Below, piece after piece: positions 11,795 through 21,014 of a DNA stretch of 64,000 nucleotides. Numbering within the stretch: position 1 is the first letter of the stretch; each line of letters opens with the position of its first letter. Where the stretch lies: positions 744,001 to 808,000 of the forward strand of contig NC_014151.1 in the NCBI RefSeq assembly GCF_000092865.1. The letters run 5' to 3'. This stretch comes from Cellulomonas flavigena DSM 20109. GTDB lineage: Bacteria; Actinomycetota; Actinomycetes; Actinomycetales; Cellulomonadaceae. Made by a program: the position numbers and the translations under genes. The notes under the pieces were generated by a model. That model saw only the letters and a program-made list of their open reading frames with translations, was not told where the DNA came from and did not search any database.

Positions 11795-11835
11795 GACCGG
11801 CACCCTAAGGCGGAGCACGCTGCTGTATCCGCGTT

Positions 11836-11862
11836 CGTATACACCCGAAACCGGATGTTTAC
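11836..11862. promoter_or_regulatory. GTATAC/GTTTAC operator pair between ureA and urtA
   Basis: CGTATACA (11836-11843) is a near-perfect 8-base palindrome, and a related GTTTAC is at 11857-11862. GntR-type repressors commonly bind palindromes with GT and AC borders. The site lies in the divergent control region; the nearby GntR gene at 17218 is the obvious candidate. Confidence 0.45.
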
Positions 11863-11922
11863 ACGAGGCGTCGGATCGGCGAAACACGGCGTCCCTAGCG
11901 TCCTCGGCCATGGGCACCGGCC

Positions 11923-11930
11923 TGTATACG
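11923..11930. promoter_or_regulatory. TGTATACG operator-like site upstream of urtA
   Basis: TGTATACG lies about 90 bases before the urtA start. It shares the TGTATAC core with 11836-11843 and with the 16-bp palindrome at 20970-20985 in front of urea carboxylase. Confidence 0.45.
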
Positions 11931-12014
11931 CCGCGGGACACAGCGCGGTGGGACGCGGTGGGTCGGCGCCCGGACCGGTACCGCACGCCAGTAGTCCTGA
12001 CGAAAGGCACCCCG

Positions 12015-13301
12015 TTGACTGCACACACCTCCCCCACGTGGGCCGCCCGGTGGCGCGCGCTCGCCCTGTCCGCCACGGCGGTCGGCACCGCTCTCGCGCT
12101 GTCGGCCTGCGGCGGTGCCCGCACGGCCGACGCCGCCGGCGGCACGGCAGCCGCGTCCGGCGGCACGTCCTGCGTCGAGACCGACGGGGACACGATCAAG
12201 ATCGGCTTCCTCAACTCGCTCTCGGGGACCATGGCGATCTCCGAGCAGACGGTCCGCGACTCGCTCGACCTCGCCGCCGAGGAGATCAACGAGGCCGGCG
12301 GCGTGCTCGGCAAGCAGCTCGAGGTCGTCGGCGAGGACGGCGCGTCGGAGCCCACCGTCTTCGCCGAGAAGGCGGAGAAGCTCATCAGCTCCGACTGCGT
12401 CGCCGCGGTCTTCGGCGGCTGGACGTCCTCGTCGCGCAAGGCGATGCTGCCCGTCTTCGAGTCGAAGAACTCGCTGCTGTTCTACCCGGTCCAGTACGAG
12501 GGCCTCGAGGCGTCGCCCAACATCTTCTACACGGGCGCGACGACCAACCAGCAGATCATCCCCGGCATGGACTACCTCAAGGAGCAGGGCAAGACGAAGG
12601 TGTTCCTCGTCGGCTCCGACTACGTCTTCCCGCGCACGGCGAACAAGATCATCAACGCGTACGCCGAGGCCAACGGCATCGAGATCGTCGGCGAGGAGTA
12701 CGCGCCGCTCGGCCACACCGACTTCGCGACGATCGTCAACAAGCTGAAGTCGTCCGGCGCCGACGCGGTCTTCAACACGCTCAACGGCGACTCCAACGTC
12801 GCGTTCTTCAAGGAGTACAAGAACGTCGGCCTGACCGCGGACGCCGTGCCGGTCGTCTCGGTGTCGATCGCCGAGGAGGAGGTCGGCGGCATCGGCGTCG
12901 ACAACATCGTCGGCCAGCTCACGGCGTGGAACTACTACCAGACGGTCGAGTCGCCCACCAACGAGGAGTTCGTGGCCGCGTTCAAGGCGAAGTACGGCGA
13001 CGACCGTCCGACGTCCGACCCGATGGAGGCGGCGTACACGTCGCTCTACCTGTGGAAGGGCATGGTCGAGAAGGCCGAGTCGTTCGCGGTCGCGGACATC
13101 CAGGAGGCGGCCGACGGCGTGAGCTTCGACGCCCCGGAGGGCACGGTCACCGTCAACGGCGACAACCACCACATCGCCAAGACCGCCTACATCGGCAAGA
13201 TCGACGCCGACGGCCTGATCTACCCCGTGTGGGAGTCCGACGGCCCGATCGAGCCGGACCCGTTCCTCGAGGGCTACGACTGGGCCGAGGGCCTGTCCTG
13301 A
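12015..13301 (+). CDS. urtA: Urea ABC transporter substrate-binding lipoprotein UrtA
   Basis: A 428-residue lipoprotein that captures urea outside the membrane. The N-terminus has an Arg-containing signal and lipobox LSAC with Cys32. The mature protein is a type I periplasmic-binding fold with family segments [42 protein letters not shown] and [11 protein letters not shown] at 12015 is the probable start: it places the signal peptide correctly and follows GAAAGG. It heads the urtABCDE operon, divergent from urease. A hairpin after it probably raises its level over the permeases. Confidence 0.95.
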   Translation: MTAHTSPTWAARWRALALSATAVGTALALSACGGARTADAAGGTAAASGGTSCVETDGDTIKIGFLNSLSGTMAISEQTVRDSLDLAAEEINEAGGVLGKQLEVVGEDGASEPTVFAEKAEKLISSDCVAAVFGGWTSSSRKAMLPVFESKNSLLFYPVQYEGLEASPNIFYTGATTNQQIIPGMDYLKEQGKTKVFLVGSDYVFPRTANKIINAYAEANGIEIVGEEYAPLGHTDFATIVNKLKSSGADAVFNTLNGDSNVAFFKEYKNVGLTADAVPVVSVSIAEEEVGGIGVDNIVGQLTAWNYYQTVESPTNEEFVAAFKAKYGDDRPTSDPMEAAYTSLYLWKGMVEKAESFAVADIQEAADGVSFDAPEGTVTVNGDNHHIAKTAYIGKIDADGLIYPVWESDGPIEPDPFLEGYDWAEGLS

Positions 13302-13337
13302 CCCGCGTCCGACACACCAGGACGCGCCCCTGAGCGT

Positions 13338-13379
13338 GCGGTGGCCCGGTCCGACCCCTCGGCCGGACCGGGCCACCGC
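13338..13379 (+). terminator. Attenuating hairpin between urtA and urtB
   Basis: A perfect 16-bp GC stem (13338-13353 with 13364-13379) with a 10-base loop lies 36 bases after urtA and 37 before urtB. A partial terminator or RNA-stabilising hairpin here would make the binding protein more abundant than the membrane parts; this role is inferred from position. Confidence 0.65.
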
Positions 13380-13416
13380 GCCGGGGACGTCCACACCCCA
13401 CGGAAGGCGGCGCCGC

Positions 13417-14301
13417 ATGGACGCCCTGTTCTCCCAGCTCTTCGCAGGGCTCAGCCTCGGGTCGGTGCTGCTGCTCGCGGCACTCGGCCTCGCGCTGACG
13501 TTCGGTCAGATGGGCGTCATCAACATGGCGCACGGCGAGTTCATGATGGCCGGCGCCTACACGGCGTTCGTGCTGCAGTGGTTCGTCCCCGACGCCGGCG
13601 TCTCGTTGCTGGTCGCGCTGCCCGTCGGCTTCGTCGTCGGCGGCCTGCTGGGCCTGCTGCTGGAGGTCACGCTGATCTCCCGGATGTACCGCAGACCCTT
13701 GGACACCCTGCTCGTGACGTTCGGCGTGGCGCTGGTGCTCCAGCAGCTCGCGCGCGACGTCTTCGGGGCCCCGAACGTCGACGTCCGCGCCCCGGCGTGG
13801 CTGTCCGGCGCCGTCCAGGTCCTCGGCATGAACCTGCCGAAGACGCGCCTCTTCATCCTCGCGCTGGCGATCGTGTGCGTGCTCGCGCTGTCGCTGGTCC
13901 TCAAGCTCACGCCGCTCGGGCGCCGCATCCGCGCCACGGTGCAGAACCGCGACCTCGCGGAGACGTCCGGCGTCTCGACGCGGGCCACCGACCGGCTCAC
14001 CTTCTTCGTCGGCTCCGGCATCGCCGGTGTCGCGGGCGTCGCCCTGACGCTCCTGGGGTCGATCGGCCCGACGCTCGGCACCAACTACATCGTCGACGCG
14101 TTCCTCGTGGTCGTCGTCGGCGGCATCGGGCAGCTCAAGGGCGCGGTGATCGCGGCCTTCTCGCTCGGCCTGCTGCAGGCGACGTTCGAGTACTCGACGA
14201 CCGCGAGCCTGGCCAAGGTGCTGCTGTTCGTCGTCATCGTCGCGTTCCTGCAGGTCCGGCCGCAGGGCCTGGTCGCGGTCCGCACGCGGAGCCTGGCATG
14301 A
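13417..14301 (+). CDS. urtB: Urea ABC transporter permease UrtB
   Basis: A 294-residue LivH-type permease with about eight membrane segments. It contains ALGLALTFGQMGVINMAHGE near residue 20-40 and VVVVGGIGQLKGAVIAAFSLG near the C-terminus, typical of UrtB. ATG 13417 follows GGAAGG; the open frame upstream is the hairpin region and is not included. The stop overlaps the urtC start as ATGA. Confidence 0.96.
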   Translation: MDALFSQLFAGLSLGSVLLLAALGLALTFGQMGVINMAHGEFMMAGAYTAFVLQWFVPDAGVSLLVALPVGFVVGGLLGLLLEVTLISRMYRRPLDTLLVTFGVALVLQQLARDVFGAPNVDVRAPAWLSGAVQVLGMNLPKTRLFILALAIVCVLALSLVLKLTPLGRRIRATVQNRDLAETSGVSTRATDRLTFFVGSGIAGVAGVALTLLGSIGPTLGTNYIVDAFLVVVVGGIGQLKGAVIAAFSLGLLQATFEYSTTASLAKVLLFVVIVAFLQVRPQGLVAVRTRSLA

Positions 14302-15523
14302 GCGCGGCGACGGGCACGGCCACGGGTGCCACGACGGGCACGGACGCCACGCCGCCGGCCCCCGCCACGACGGCCTGGTGGCGCGGCCCGGCAGCACGCG
14401 TGTGGATCGGCGTCGCGGTCGCCGCCGTCGTGCTGTTCGGCCTCGCGCCGGCGGTGCTGTCGGACTTCCGCCTCAACCTGCTCGCCAAGTTCCTGTGCCT
14501 CGCGATGGTCGCGATCGGCATCGGCCTGGCCTGGGGGCGCGGCGGCATGCTCGTGCTCGGGCAGGGCGTGTTCTTCGGCATCGGCGGCTACCTCATGGCG
14601 ATGCACATGAAGCTGTCCGACGCCGGCCCCGGCGGGGTGCCCGACTTCATGCTCCTGTACGGCGACGGCGTGGTGCCGGGCTGGTGGGAGCCGTTCCGCA
14701 GCCCCGTGGTGACGGTGCTGGCGATCATCGTGCTCCCCGCCGGGATCGCGGCCCTGCTGGGACTCGCGGTGTTCCGCCGCCGGGTGCGCGGCGCGTACTT
14801 CGCGATCCTGTCGCAGGCGCTCGCGGCGGCGTTCGCGATCCTGCTGGTCGGCCAGCAGAAGGTCACCGGCGGCACCAACGGGCTCAACGGCTTCCGGTCG
14901 TTCTTCGGGTACGACCTGGCCGACCCGGTCAACAAGCGGATGCTGTACTTCATCGCCGCGGGCGTGCTCATCGCGATGGTCGTGGCCGTGCGGCTGCTCA
15001 TGGCGTCGCGCTACGGCGAGCTGCTCGTGGCCGTGCGCGACCAGGAGAACCGCGTGCGGTTCCTCGGGTACGACCCGGCGAACGTCAAGGTCGTGGCCTA
15101 CGCGGTCGCCGCGGCGTTCGCCGGCATCGGCGGGGCGCTGTTCGCGCCCGTCGTCGGCATCATCTCGCCCGCCGACGTCGGCGTGATCCCCTCCATCGGG
15201 TTCCTCGTGGGTGTCGCGATCGGCGGCCGCGCCACGCTGCTCGGCCCGGTGCTCGGCGCGATCGCCGTGTCGTGGGCCGAGACCGGGCTGTCGGAGCAGT
15301 TCCCGTCGTTCTGGACCTACTTCCAGGGGGCGCTGTTCATCGTCGTCGTCGCGTTCCTGCCGCAGGGCCTCGCGTCCTTGGGTGGCCTGTGGAAGCGGTG
15401 GCGGTCGCGGTCCGGCGACCAGGGCACGAGCCCGTCGTCCGGGTCGGACGCTCCAGACGACGCCGCGCCGGACGACGCCGCACAGACCGCCGCCGACGCG
15501 GCACGCACCGCCGGGAGGAACGC

Positions 15524-15527
<4 letters not shown>
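14298..15527 (+). CDS. urtC: Urea ABC transporter permease UrtC
   Basis: A 409-residue LivM-type permease. After a Thr/Ala-rich N-terminal 25 residues come multiple membrane helices with GIGLAWGRGGMLVLGQGVFFG, KVTGGTNGLNGF and VRFLGYDPANVKVVAYAVAA, all UrtC/LivM signatures. The C-terminal ~35 residues are Asp/Ala/Pro-rich and probably disordered. The ATG overlaps the urtB stop and its own TGA overlaps the urtD ATG. Confidence 0.95.
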
Positions 15528-16431
<904 letters not shown>

Positions 16432-16432
<1 letters not shown>

Positions 16433-17124
16433 TGCTGGAGCTGCGCGGGGTGCACGTCGGGTACGGCCGCACGGCCGTCGTCCACGGCGTCGACATCGAG
16501 GTGCCCGACGGCGCGGTGGTCGCCGTCATGGGCCACAACGGTGCGGGCAAGACGACGCTCCTGCGGGCCGCCGTCGGGCTGCTGCCCGTGCGGTCCGGCA
16601 CGGTCCTGCTGGGGGGCGAGGACGTGTCGCGGTGGCGGCCGCACCAGCGGGTGCGCGCCGGCCTGGCGTACGTGCCGCAGGGGCAGCAGTCGTTCGGGCA
16701 GCTCACCGCGCGGGAGAACCTGCAGCTCGTCGCCGACGTCGCCGGGCCGGCGGGGGCCCGGCGGCTCGACGAGGCGCTCGACCTGTTCCCCGCGCTGCGT
16801 GAGCTGCTCGGACGGCGGGCCGGCCTGCTGTCCGGGGGGCAGCGGCAGCAGCTCGCGATCGCGCGGGCCCTCATCACGGGGCCGCGGCTGGTCGTGCTCG
16901 ACGAGCCGACCGAGGGCATCCAGCCCTCGGTGGTCGCCGAGATCGAGGACGCGATCGTGCAGCTCGCCGGGAACGGGTTGTCGGTGCTGCTGGTCGAGCA
17001 GCACGTGGGCTTCGCGCTCGCCGCGTCGTCGCGGTACTACGTGCTCGAGTCGGGGCGCGTGACGGCCGAGGGCGTCGGCGGGGCCGAGCAGGAGGGTGAC
17101 GTGCGTGCGGCGATGGCGCTCTGA
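16432..17124 (+). CDS. urtE: Urea ABC transporter ATPase UrtE
   Basis: A 230-residue LivF-type ATPase with Walker A GHNGAGKTT, signature LLSGGQRQQLAIARAL and Walker B VVLDEPTEGIQPSVV; TEGIQPS is typical of UrtE. ATG 16432 shares one base with the urtD stop; a GTG at 16429 directly precedes it. It is the last gene of the importer operon. Confidence 0.95.
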
Positions 17125-17217
17125 GCAGCGCCGGGACGGGCACGGTACGACGCAGGGGGCGGTGCACCGGGGCGTGCGTCCCGGGTGCGCGGGGGGCGGA
17201 GGGTTAGTCTCGTGATC

Positions 17218-17943
17218 ATGTCCACCGGGCCGCGCGGTCTCACCGTGCCGGAGCAGCCGAGCGGCTCTGCCCCGGCAGGGTCGCTGCGTGAGCAGGTCTA
17301 CCAGCGGCTGCGCGACGAGATCCTCAACGGCCGGGTCTCCCCGCGCGAGCGCCTCACCGAGCCCAAGCTGTCGAAGGCGTTCGAGGTGTCCCGCACGCCG
17401 GTGCGCGAGGCGTTGTCGCGGCTGCTGTCCGACGGGCTCGTCGAGCGCACCGACTTCGGGTACGCGGTCGTCGTGCCGTCGCTCGCCGCGCTGCGCGACC
17501 TGTACGAGCTGCGCATCACCCTCGAGCTCCGGGGCATCGCCCGCGCGATCGAGAACCCGCAGGTGCACCACGACACCGCGCTGCTGCGCGGCGAGCTCGC
17601 ACTGTGGGACGAGATGCGCGACGACGTGCCGGAGCCGGACCCGAGCTTCGTGCTGCGCGACGAGGGCTTCCACCAGACGCTGTCGCGCGCGTCGGGCAAC
17701 ACGCAGCTCACCGGTGCCCTCGTCACCGTCAACCAGAAGATCCGCGCGGTGCGCATGCACGACTTCGTCGAGGAGGACCGCGTGACGGCCACCATCGACG
17801 AGCACCGCGAGATCCTGCGGCTCATGCTCGACGACCGGCTGCCCGAGGCCCTGACGGCGCTGCACCGGCACGTGGGGGAGTCGCTCGAGGTCGTCATGGA
17901 GCGCGCCACGCAGGCGATGGCGAGGATGGCGACGGCGGGCTGA
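17218..17943 (+). CDS. GntR-family (FadR/FCD) transcriptional regulator
   Basis: A 241-residue regulator. The N-terminal winged helix (about 20-90: LREQVYQRLRDEILNGRVSP, then PKLSKAFEVSRTPVREALSRL) is followed by an all-helical FCD ligand-binding domain (about 100-230) with the metal-binding histidine pattern (FHQTLSRASGN, DEHREIL, LHRHVGESLEVV). Such proteins usually repress catabolic or transport genes and release DNA on binding a small carboxylate. It lies 93 bases after urtE, same direction. The TGTATAC palindromes at 11.8-11.9 and 20.97 kb are candidate operators. The ligand is unknown. Confidence 0.93.
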   Translation: MSTGPRGLTVPEQPSGSAPAGSLREQVYQRLRDEILNGRVSPRERLTEPKLSKAFEVSRTPVREALSRLLSDGLVERTDFGYAVVVPSLAALRDLYELRITLELRGIARAIENPQVHHDTALLRGELALWDEMRDDVPEPDPSFVLRDEGFHQTLSRASGNTQLTGALVTVNQKIRAVRMHDFVEEDRVTATIDEHREILRLMLDDRLPEALTALHRHVGESLEVVMERATQAMARMATAG

Positions 17944-18162
17944 CGGCGGATCCGCCCGAGACCCTTCGACAGGACGAGCCGCCCACGGTCGCCCACTGTC
18001 GACCGGACGTCCTCGGTCACCCGTCAGCGTCTGCTCGTCCCGGCGTCGGCGGGGCCCCGGGGAACCTTCTCGGCGGAAGGCGGACGGCGACTGCGTGCTC
18101 ATCGGCTGGACGAGGGGACCGACGCGGCGGAGCGCCGCGGACGGTCGGTCGCCCCGGGCCGC

Positions 18163-18894
18163 ATGCCGCTGCTCGACCTGATGCGGTTCGTCTTGGCCGG
18201 CGCCGTGGTGCTCTACCACCTGACCGCGACGCCGACGGTGTCGCGGTACCTCGACGCCCCGCCTGCGACCGCCTTTCCCGCGCTCAACGAGGTGAGCCGC
18301 TACGGCTGGCTCGGGGTCCAGGTGTTCTTCGTGATCTCGGGCCTGGTGATCACCCGCTCCGCCGCGCACGGCAGCCTGCGCACGTTCGTCACGTCCCGCG
18401 CGGTGCGGCTCCTGCCGGCGTACTGGGCCTGCGTCGTCCTCACCGCCCGCCTGCGCCTGCTCTGGGACGACGACCGCCGGCCCGGTGCGGGGGAGATCCT
18501 GCTCAACCTCACGATGGTGCAGGGGCAGCTCGGTGTCCCGAGCCTGCAGGTCGTGTTCTGGACCCTGCTGGTCGAGCTGAAGTTCTACCTGCTCGTCGCC
18601 GCGGTGCTGGCCCTCGGCCCGCTGACCCGTCCGCGGGTGCTGCTGCTGGCCACGGTGTGGCCGGTGCTCGCGCTCGTGGTCGAGCTCGGCCTCGCGCAGG
18701 ACCCGGGCGGGGCGTCGGGCGTCGCGCTGCGGGGCGTCGCGGAGCTCCTGGTCCCGCCGTTCGCCGCGTTCTTCGGTGCTGTACGACAGCCGGGCGTCAG
18801 GCGTGCCGTGCGCCGATCTCCCGACACGGGCCGAGGTGAGCGCGGCGCTCGAGGAGCACGCCGACCTGGTCCGTGCGGTCGAGGCCGTCGGTGA
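18163..18894 (+). pseudogene. Truncated acyltransferase-3 family membrane protein
   Basis: The first ~206 codons encode the N-terminal half of an OafA/acyltransferase-3 protein: MPLLDLMRFVLAGAVVLYHL with the catalytic-type histidine, GWLGVQVFFVISGLVITRS, RAVRLLPAYW and FWTLLVELKFYLLVA. Family members are about 350-400 residues with about ten helices. Here homology stops at AAFFGAV, where another frame takes over, and the rest (QPGVRRAVRRSPDT...) is an Arg-rich readthrough to the stop. It looks like a 3' deletion that joined the remnant to the small gene at 18776. A plausible in-frame N-terminal extension exists upstream but has no clear start. Confidence 0.65.
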
Positions 18895-19048
18895 CGAGGT
18901 GTCCGTCGTCGTGTCGAGCCCGTGCGCGTCGCACCCGGAACGGGCGGAGGTCGTCGTGTTCTACCCGGGCGGCGACGACCGCCGCCGCATCACGGAGCTC
19001 CTGGCCGATGACGCCCTCGGTGTCCCCGTGTCCCTGCGCAACGCGTGA
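18776..19048 (+). CDS. Small protein of unknown function, possibly a 3' gene fragment
   Basis: A 90-residue acidic open frame from GTG 18776 (VLYDSRASGVPCADLPTRA, then AALEEHADLVRAVEAVGDEV, ending GVPVSLRNA). Codon use looks genuinely coding, whereas the overlapping acyltransferase frame degenerates to Arg-rich sequence here. It may be a complete small gene or the tail of a larger one whose front was lost at the junction near 18776. I do not recognise a family. Confidence 0.5.
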   Translation: MLYDSRASGVPCADLPTRAEVSAALEEHADLVRAVEAVGDEVSVVVSSPCASHPERAEVVVFYPGGDDRRRITELLADDALGVPVSLRNA

Positions 19049-19102
19049 CGGCGTGTGGAGGGTTGCGGGCGTGTGGTGACGGCACCCCTGCACGCGTCGG
19101 CC

Positions 19103-19237
19103 TCACAGGTCGCGGTGGAGCTCCGGTGCACCGCCGTCCGCGGAGCCGTGGCGCAGCAGGCTGATGACGGACACGACCAGGCCACCCCAGAGGACGGCCA
19201 TGGCCACGAGCATCATGACGATCGCGATGGCGCTCAT
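19103..19237 (-). CDS. metS: MetS-type small subunit of the NSS transporter
   Basis: A 44-residue protein with one membrane helix (MSAIAIVMMLVAMAVLWGGLVVSVISLL) and a short charged tail. It starts with an ATGA overlap at the 3' end of the NSS transporter gene. The size, position and sequence match MetS of the methionine/alanine importer MetPS described in corynebacteria, a small subunit required for transport. Confidence 0.85.
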   Translation of the reverse strand: MSAIAIVMMLVAMAVLWGGLVVSVISLLRHGSADGGAPELHRDL

Positions 19238-20811
19238 CGCCGGTCCTCCTCGTGCGTGGGTGCGGGCGGGGTCCCGGGTGGGGCCCCGTCGAGGTGCGTG
19301 CCCCGGCGCCACGGCAGCCGGGCCAGCAGGAACCCGACGACGGGCAGCAGGACGACCATGCCCCAGCCGAACACGACGAGCAGCCACGTCGGGTAGCCCT
19401 CGTAGGGTTCGGCGAGGTCGTCGCGCAGCGCGGTGACGAGCACGACGGTGAGCGTCAGCGGCGTGACGACGCTGGTGACGCTGCGCCAGAGGGTGCCGGC
19501 CCGCGGGTGGCCGTGCTCGTTGAGGTGGTCGCCGAGCTCGCGCAGCGCACGCACGGCCCAGACGACGACGAGCATGCTCACCAGCGCGACGACGAGGATC
19601 CCGTACTGGTTGACGAAGTGGTCGACGACGTCGAGCACGTAGATGCCGCTGGTGGTGCCGAACAGCGCGAGGCTGACGAGCGCGATCGGCAGACCGACGG
19701 CGAGGGTCGCGGCGAGGCGGGTGGTCTCGAACTTGTCGCGGAACGCCGAGATGACGACCTCGAGGACGCTGACGAGCGATGTGACGCCCGCGATGACGAG
19801 GGAGCCGAAGAACAGCACGCCGATGAGCGCGCCGGCGGGGGCCTGGCTGATGATCGTGGGGAACGCGATGAACGCCAGGCCGATGCCGCCGCTCACGACG
19901 TCGTTGACGGCGACCCCGGAGGCCTGCGCCATGAAGCCGAGCGCGGCGAACACGCCGATGCCGGCGAGCAGCTCGAAGCCGGAGTTGGCGAACCCGACGA
20001 CGAACCCGGAGCCCGTCATGTTCTCGCGGCGCCCGGTGTACGAGGCGTAGGTGATCATGATCCCGAAGCCGATCGACAGCGAGAAGAAGATCTGGCCGAA
20101 CGCCGCCGCCCACACCCCGGGCGAGGCGAGCGCGGCCCAGTCGGGCGTGAAGAACGCGTTCAGGCCGTCGACGGCGCCGGGCAGCAGCAGGGCCTGCACG
20201 ACGAGCGCCGCGAAGGCGACGACCAGCACGGGGATGAACACGACGGACGTCGCGCCGATGCCGCGCTGCACGCCCAGCGCCATGATCGCGAGCACCGCGA
20301 GCCACACGACGAGCAGCGGCACGAGCACGCCGGGCACGACGTCGGTGGTGACGCGCACGTCGCCGGCCTGCAGGAAGTCGCCGAAGAAGAACCCTTCGGG
20401 GTCGTCGCCCCACGCCTTGTCGACCGAGAAGAACGTGTACCGCAGCGCCCACGCGATGACGGCGGCGTAGTAGACGGCGATGACGGTGCAGATCGCCACC
20501 TGCCACCAGCCGAAGCCCTCGGTACCGCGCCGCAGCCGTGCGAAGGACAGCGGCGCCGAGCCGCGGAACCGGTGGCCGAGCGCGTAGTCGAGCAGCAGGA
20601 ACGGCAGGCCGGCGGTGAGCAGGGCGAGCAGGTAGGGGATGACGAACGCGCCGCCACCGTTCTCGTACGCCACGTACGGGAAGCGCCAGATGTTGCCCAG
20701 GCCGACGGCGGAGCCGATCGCGGCCAGGATGAAGACGCGGCGTGAGCTGAACCCGCCCCGCCGCCGCACCTCCTCGGTGCGGCCCTCCGTGGGCGCCGGT
20801 GTGCTGCTCAT
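19234..20811 (-). CDS. NSS-family sodium-dependent amino acid transporter (MetP-like)
   Basis: A 525-residue protein with about twelve helices. The first helix has SAVGLGNIWRFPYVAYENGGGAF, the sodium and substrate site signature of the neurotransmitter:sodium symporter family. ATG 20811 was chosen over longer frames because homology starts soon after it. With the MetS partner it most resembles methionine/alanine importers, so the likely substrate is a neutral amino acid; its position between the urea genes may instead mean another nitrogenous substrate. It is divergent from urea carboxylase. Confidence 0.9.
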   Translation of the reverse strand: MSSTPAPTEGRTEEVRRRGGFSSRRVFILAAIGSAVGLGNIWRFPYVAYENGGGAFVIPYLLALLTAGLPFLLLDYALGHRFRGSAPLSFARLRRGTEGFGWWQVAICTVIAVYYAAVIAWALRYTFFSVDKAWGDDPEGFFFGDFLQAGDVRVTTDVVPGVLVPLLVVWLAVLAIMALGVQRGIGATSVVFIPVLVVAFAALVVQALLLPGAVDGLNAFFTPDWAALASPGVWAAAFGQIFFSLSIGFGIMITYASYTGRRENMTGSGFVVGFANSGFELLAGIGVFAALGFMAQASGVAVNDVVSGGIGLAFIAFPTIISQAPAGALIGVLFFGSLVIAGVTSLVSVLEVVISAFRDKFETTRLAATLAVGLPIALVSLALFGTTSGIYVLDVVDHFVNQYGILVVALVSMLVVVWAVRALRELGDHLNEHGHPRAGTLWRSVTSVVTPLTLTVVLVTALRDDLAEPYEGYPTWLLVVFGWGMVVLLPVVGFLLARLPWRRGTHLDGAPPGTPPAPTHEEDRR

Positions 20812-20969
20812 GGGCGAGTCTCCCCCCGTCGGGCTCCTGGGACGAGACTGGTCGATCCCGGCGTCCCGGGCAACCAGGACGACCCGCGACCTGCGCGCCC
20901 GTCGCCGTAACGTCGCGTTCACGCGCGGGCGGTCCCGACGAAACACCCGCTTCGTACGGTCGGGATACC

Positions 20970-20985
20970 GGGCTGTATACAGCCC
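20970..20985. promoter_or_regulatory. 16-bp perfect palindrome with TGTATACA core
   Basis: GGGCTGTATACAGCCC is a perfect palindrome 30 bases before the urea carboxylase start, in the control region shared with the NSS transporter. Its core matches the sites near urtA/ureA, which suggests one regulator, probably the GntR protein. Confidence 0.6.
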
Positions 20986-21014
20986 CGCCTCCGCACCGAC
21001 CGAGGGGAGCGCAC

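Noticed and set aside
11837..11862. A classic GlnR box in the ureA-urtA control region
   Set aside because: GTATAC, GAAAC and GTTTAC elements are present but the spacing does not fit the usual GTNAC-N6-GNAAC pattern; a GntR-type palindrome explains it better, though GlnR cannot be excluded.
20812..21014. Guanidine (ykkC-type) riboswitch before urea carboxylase
   Set aside because: No conserved ykkC core is visible in the leader, and the start is only 30 bases after the palindrome; the adjacent allophanate hydrolase and importer fit urea.
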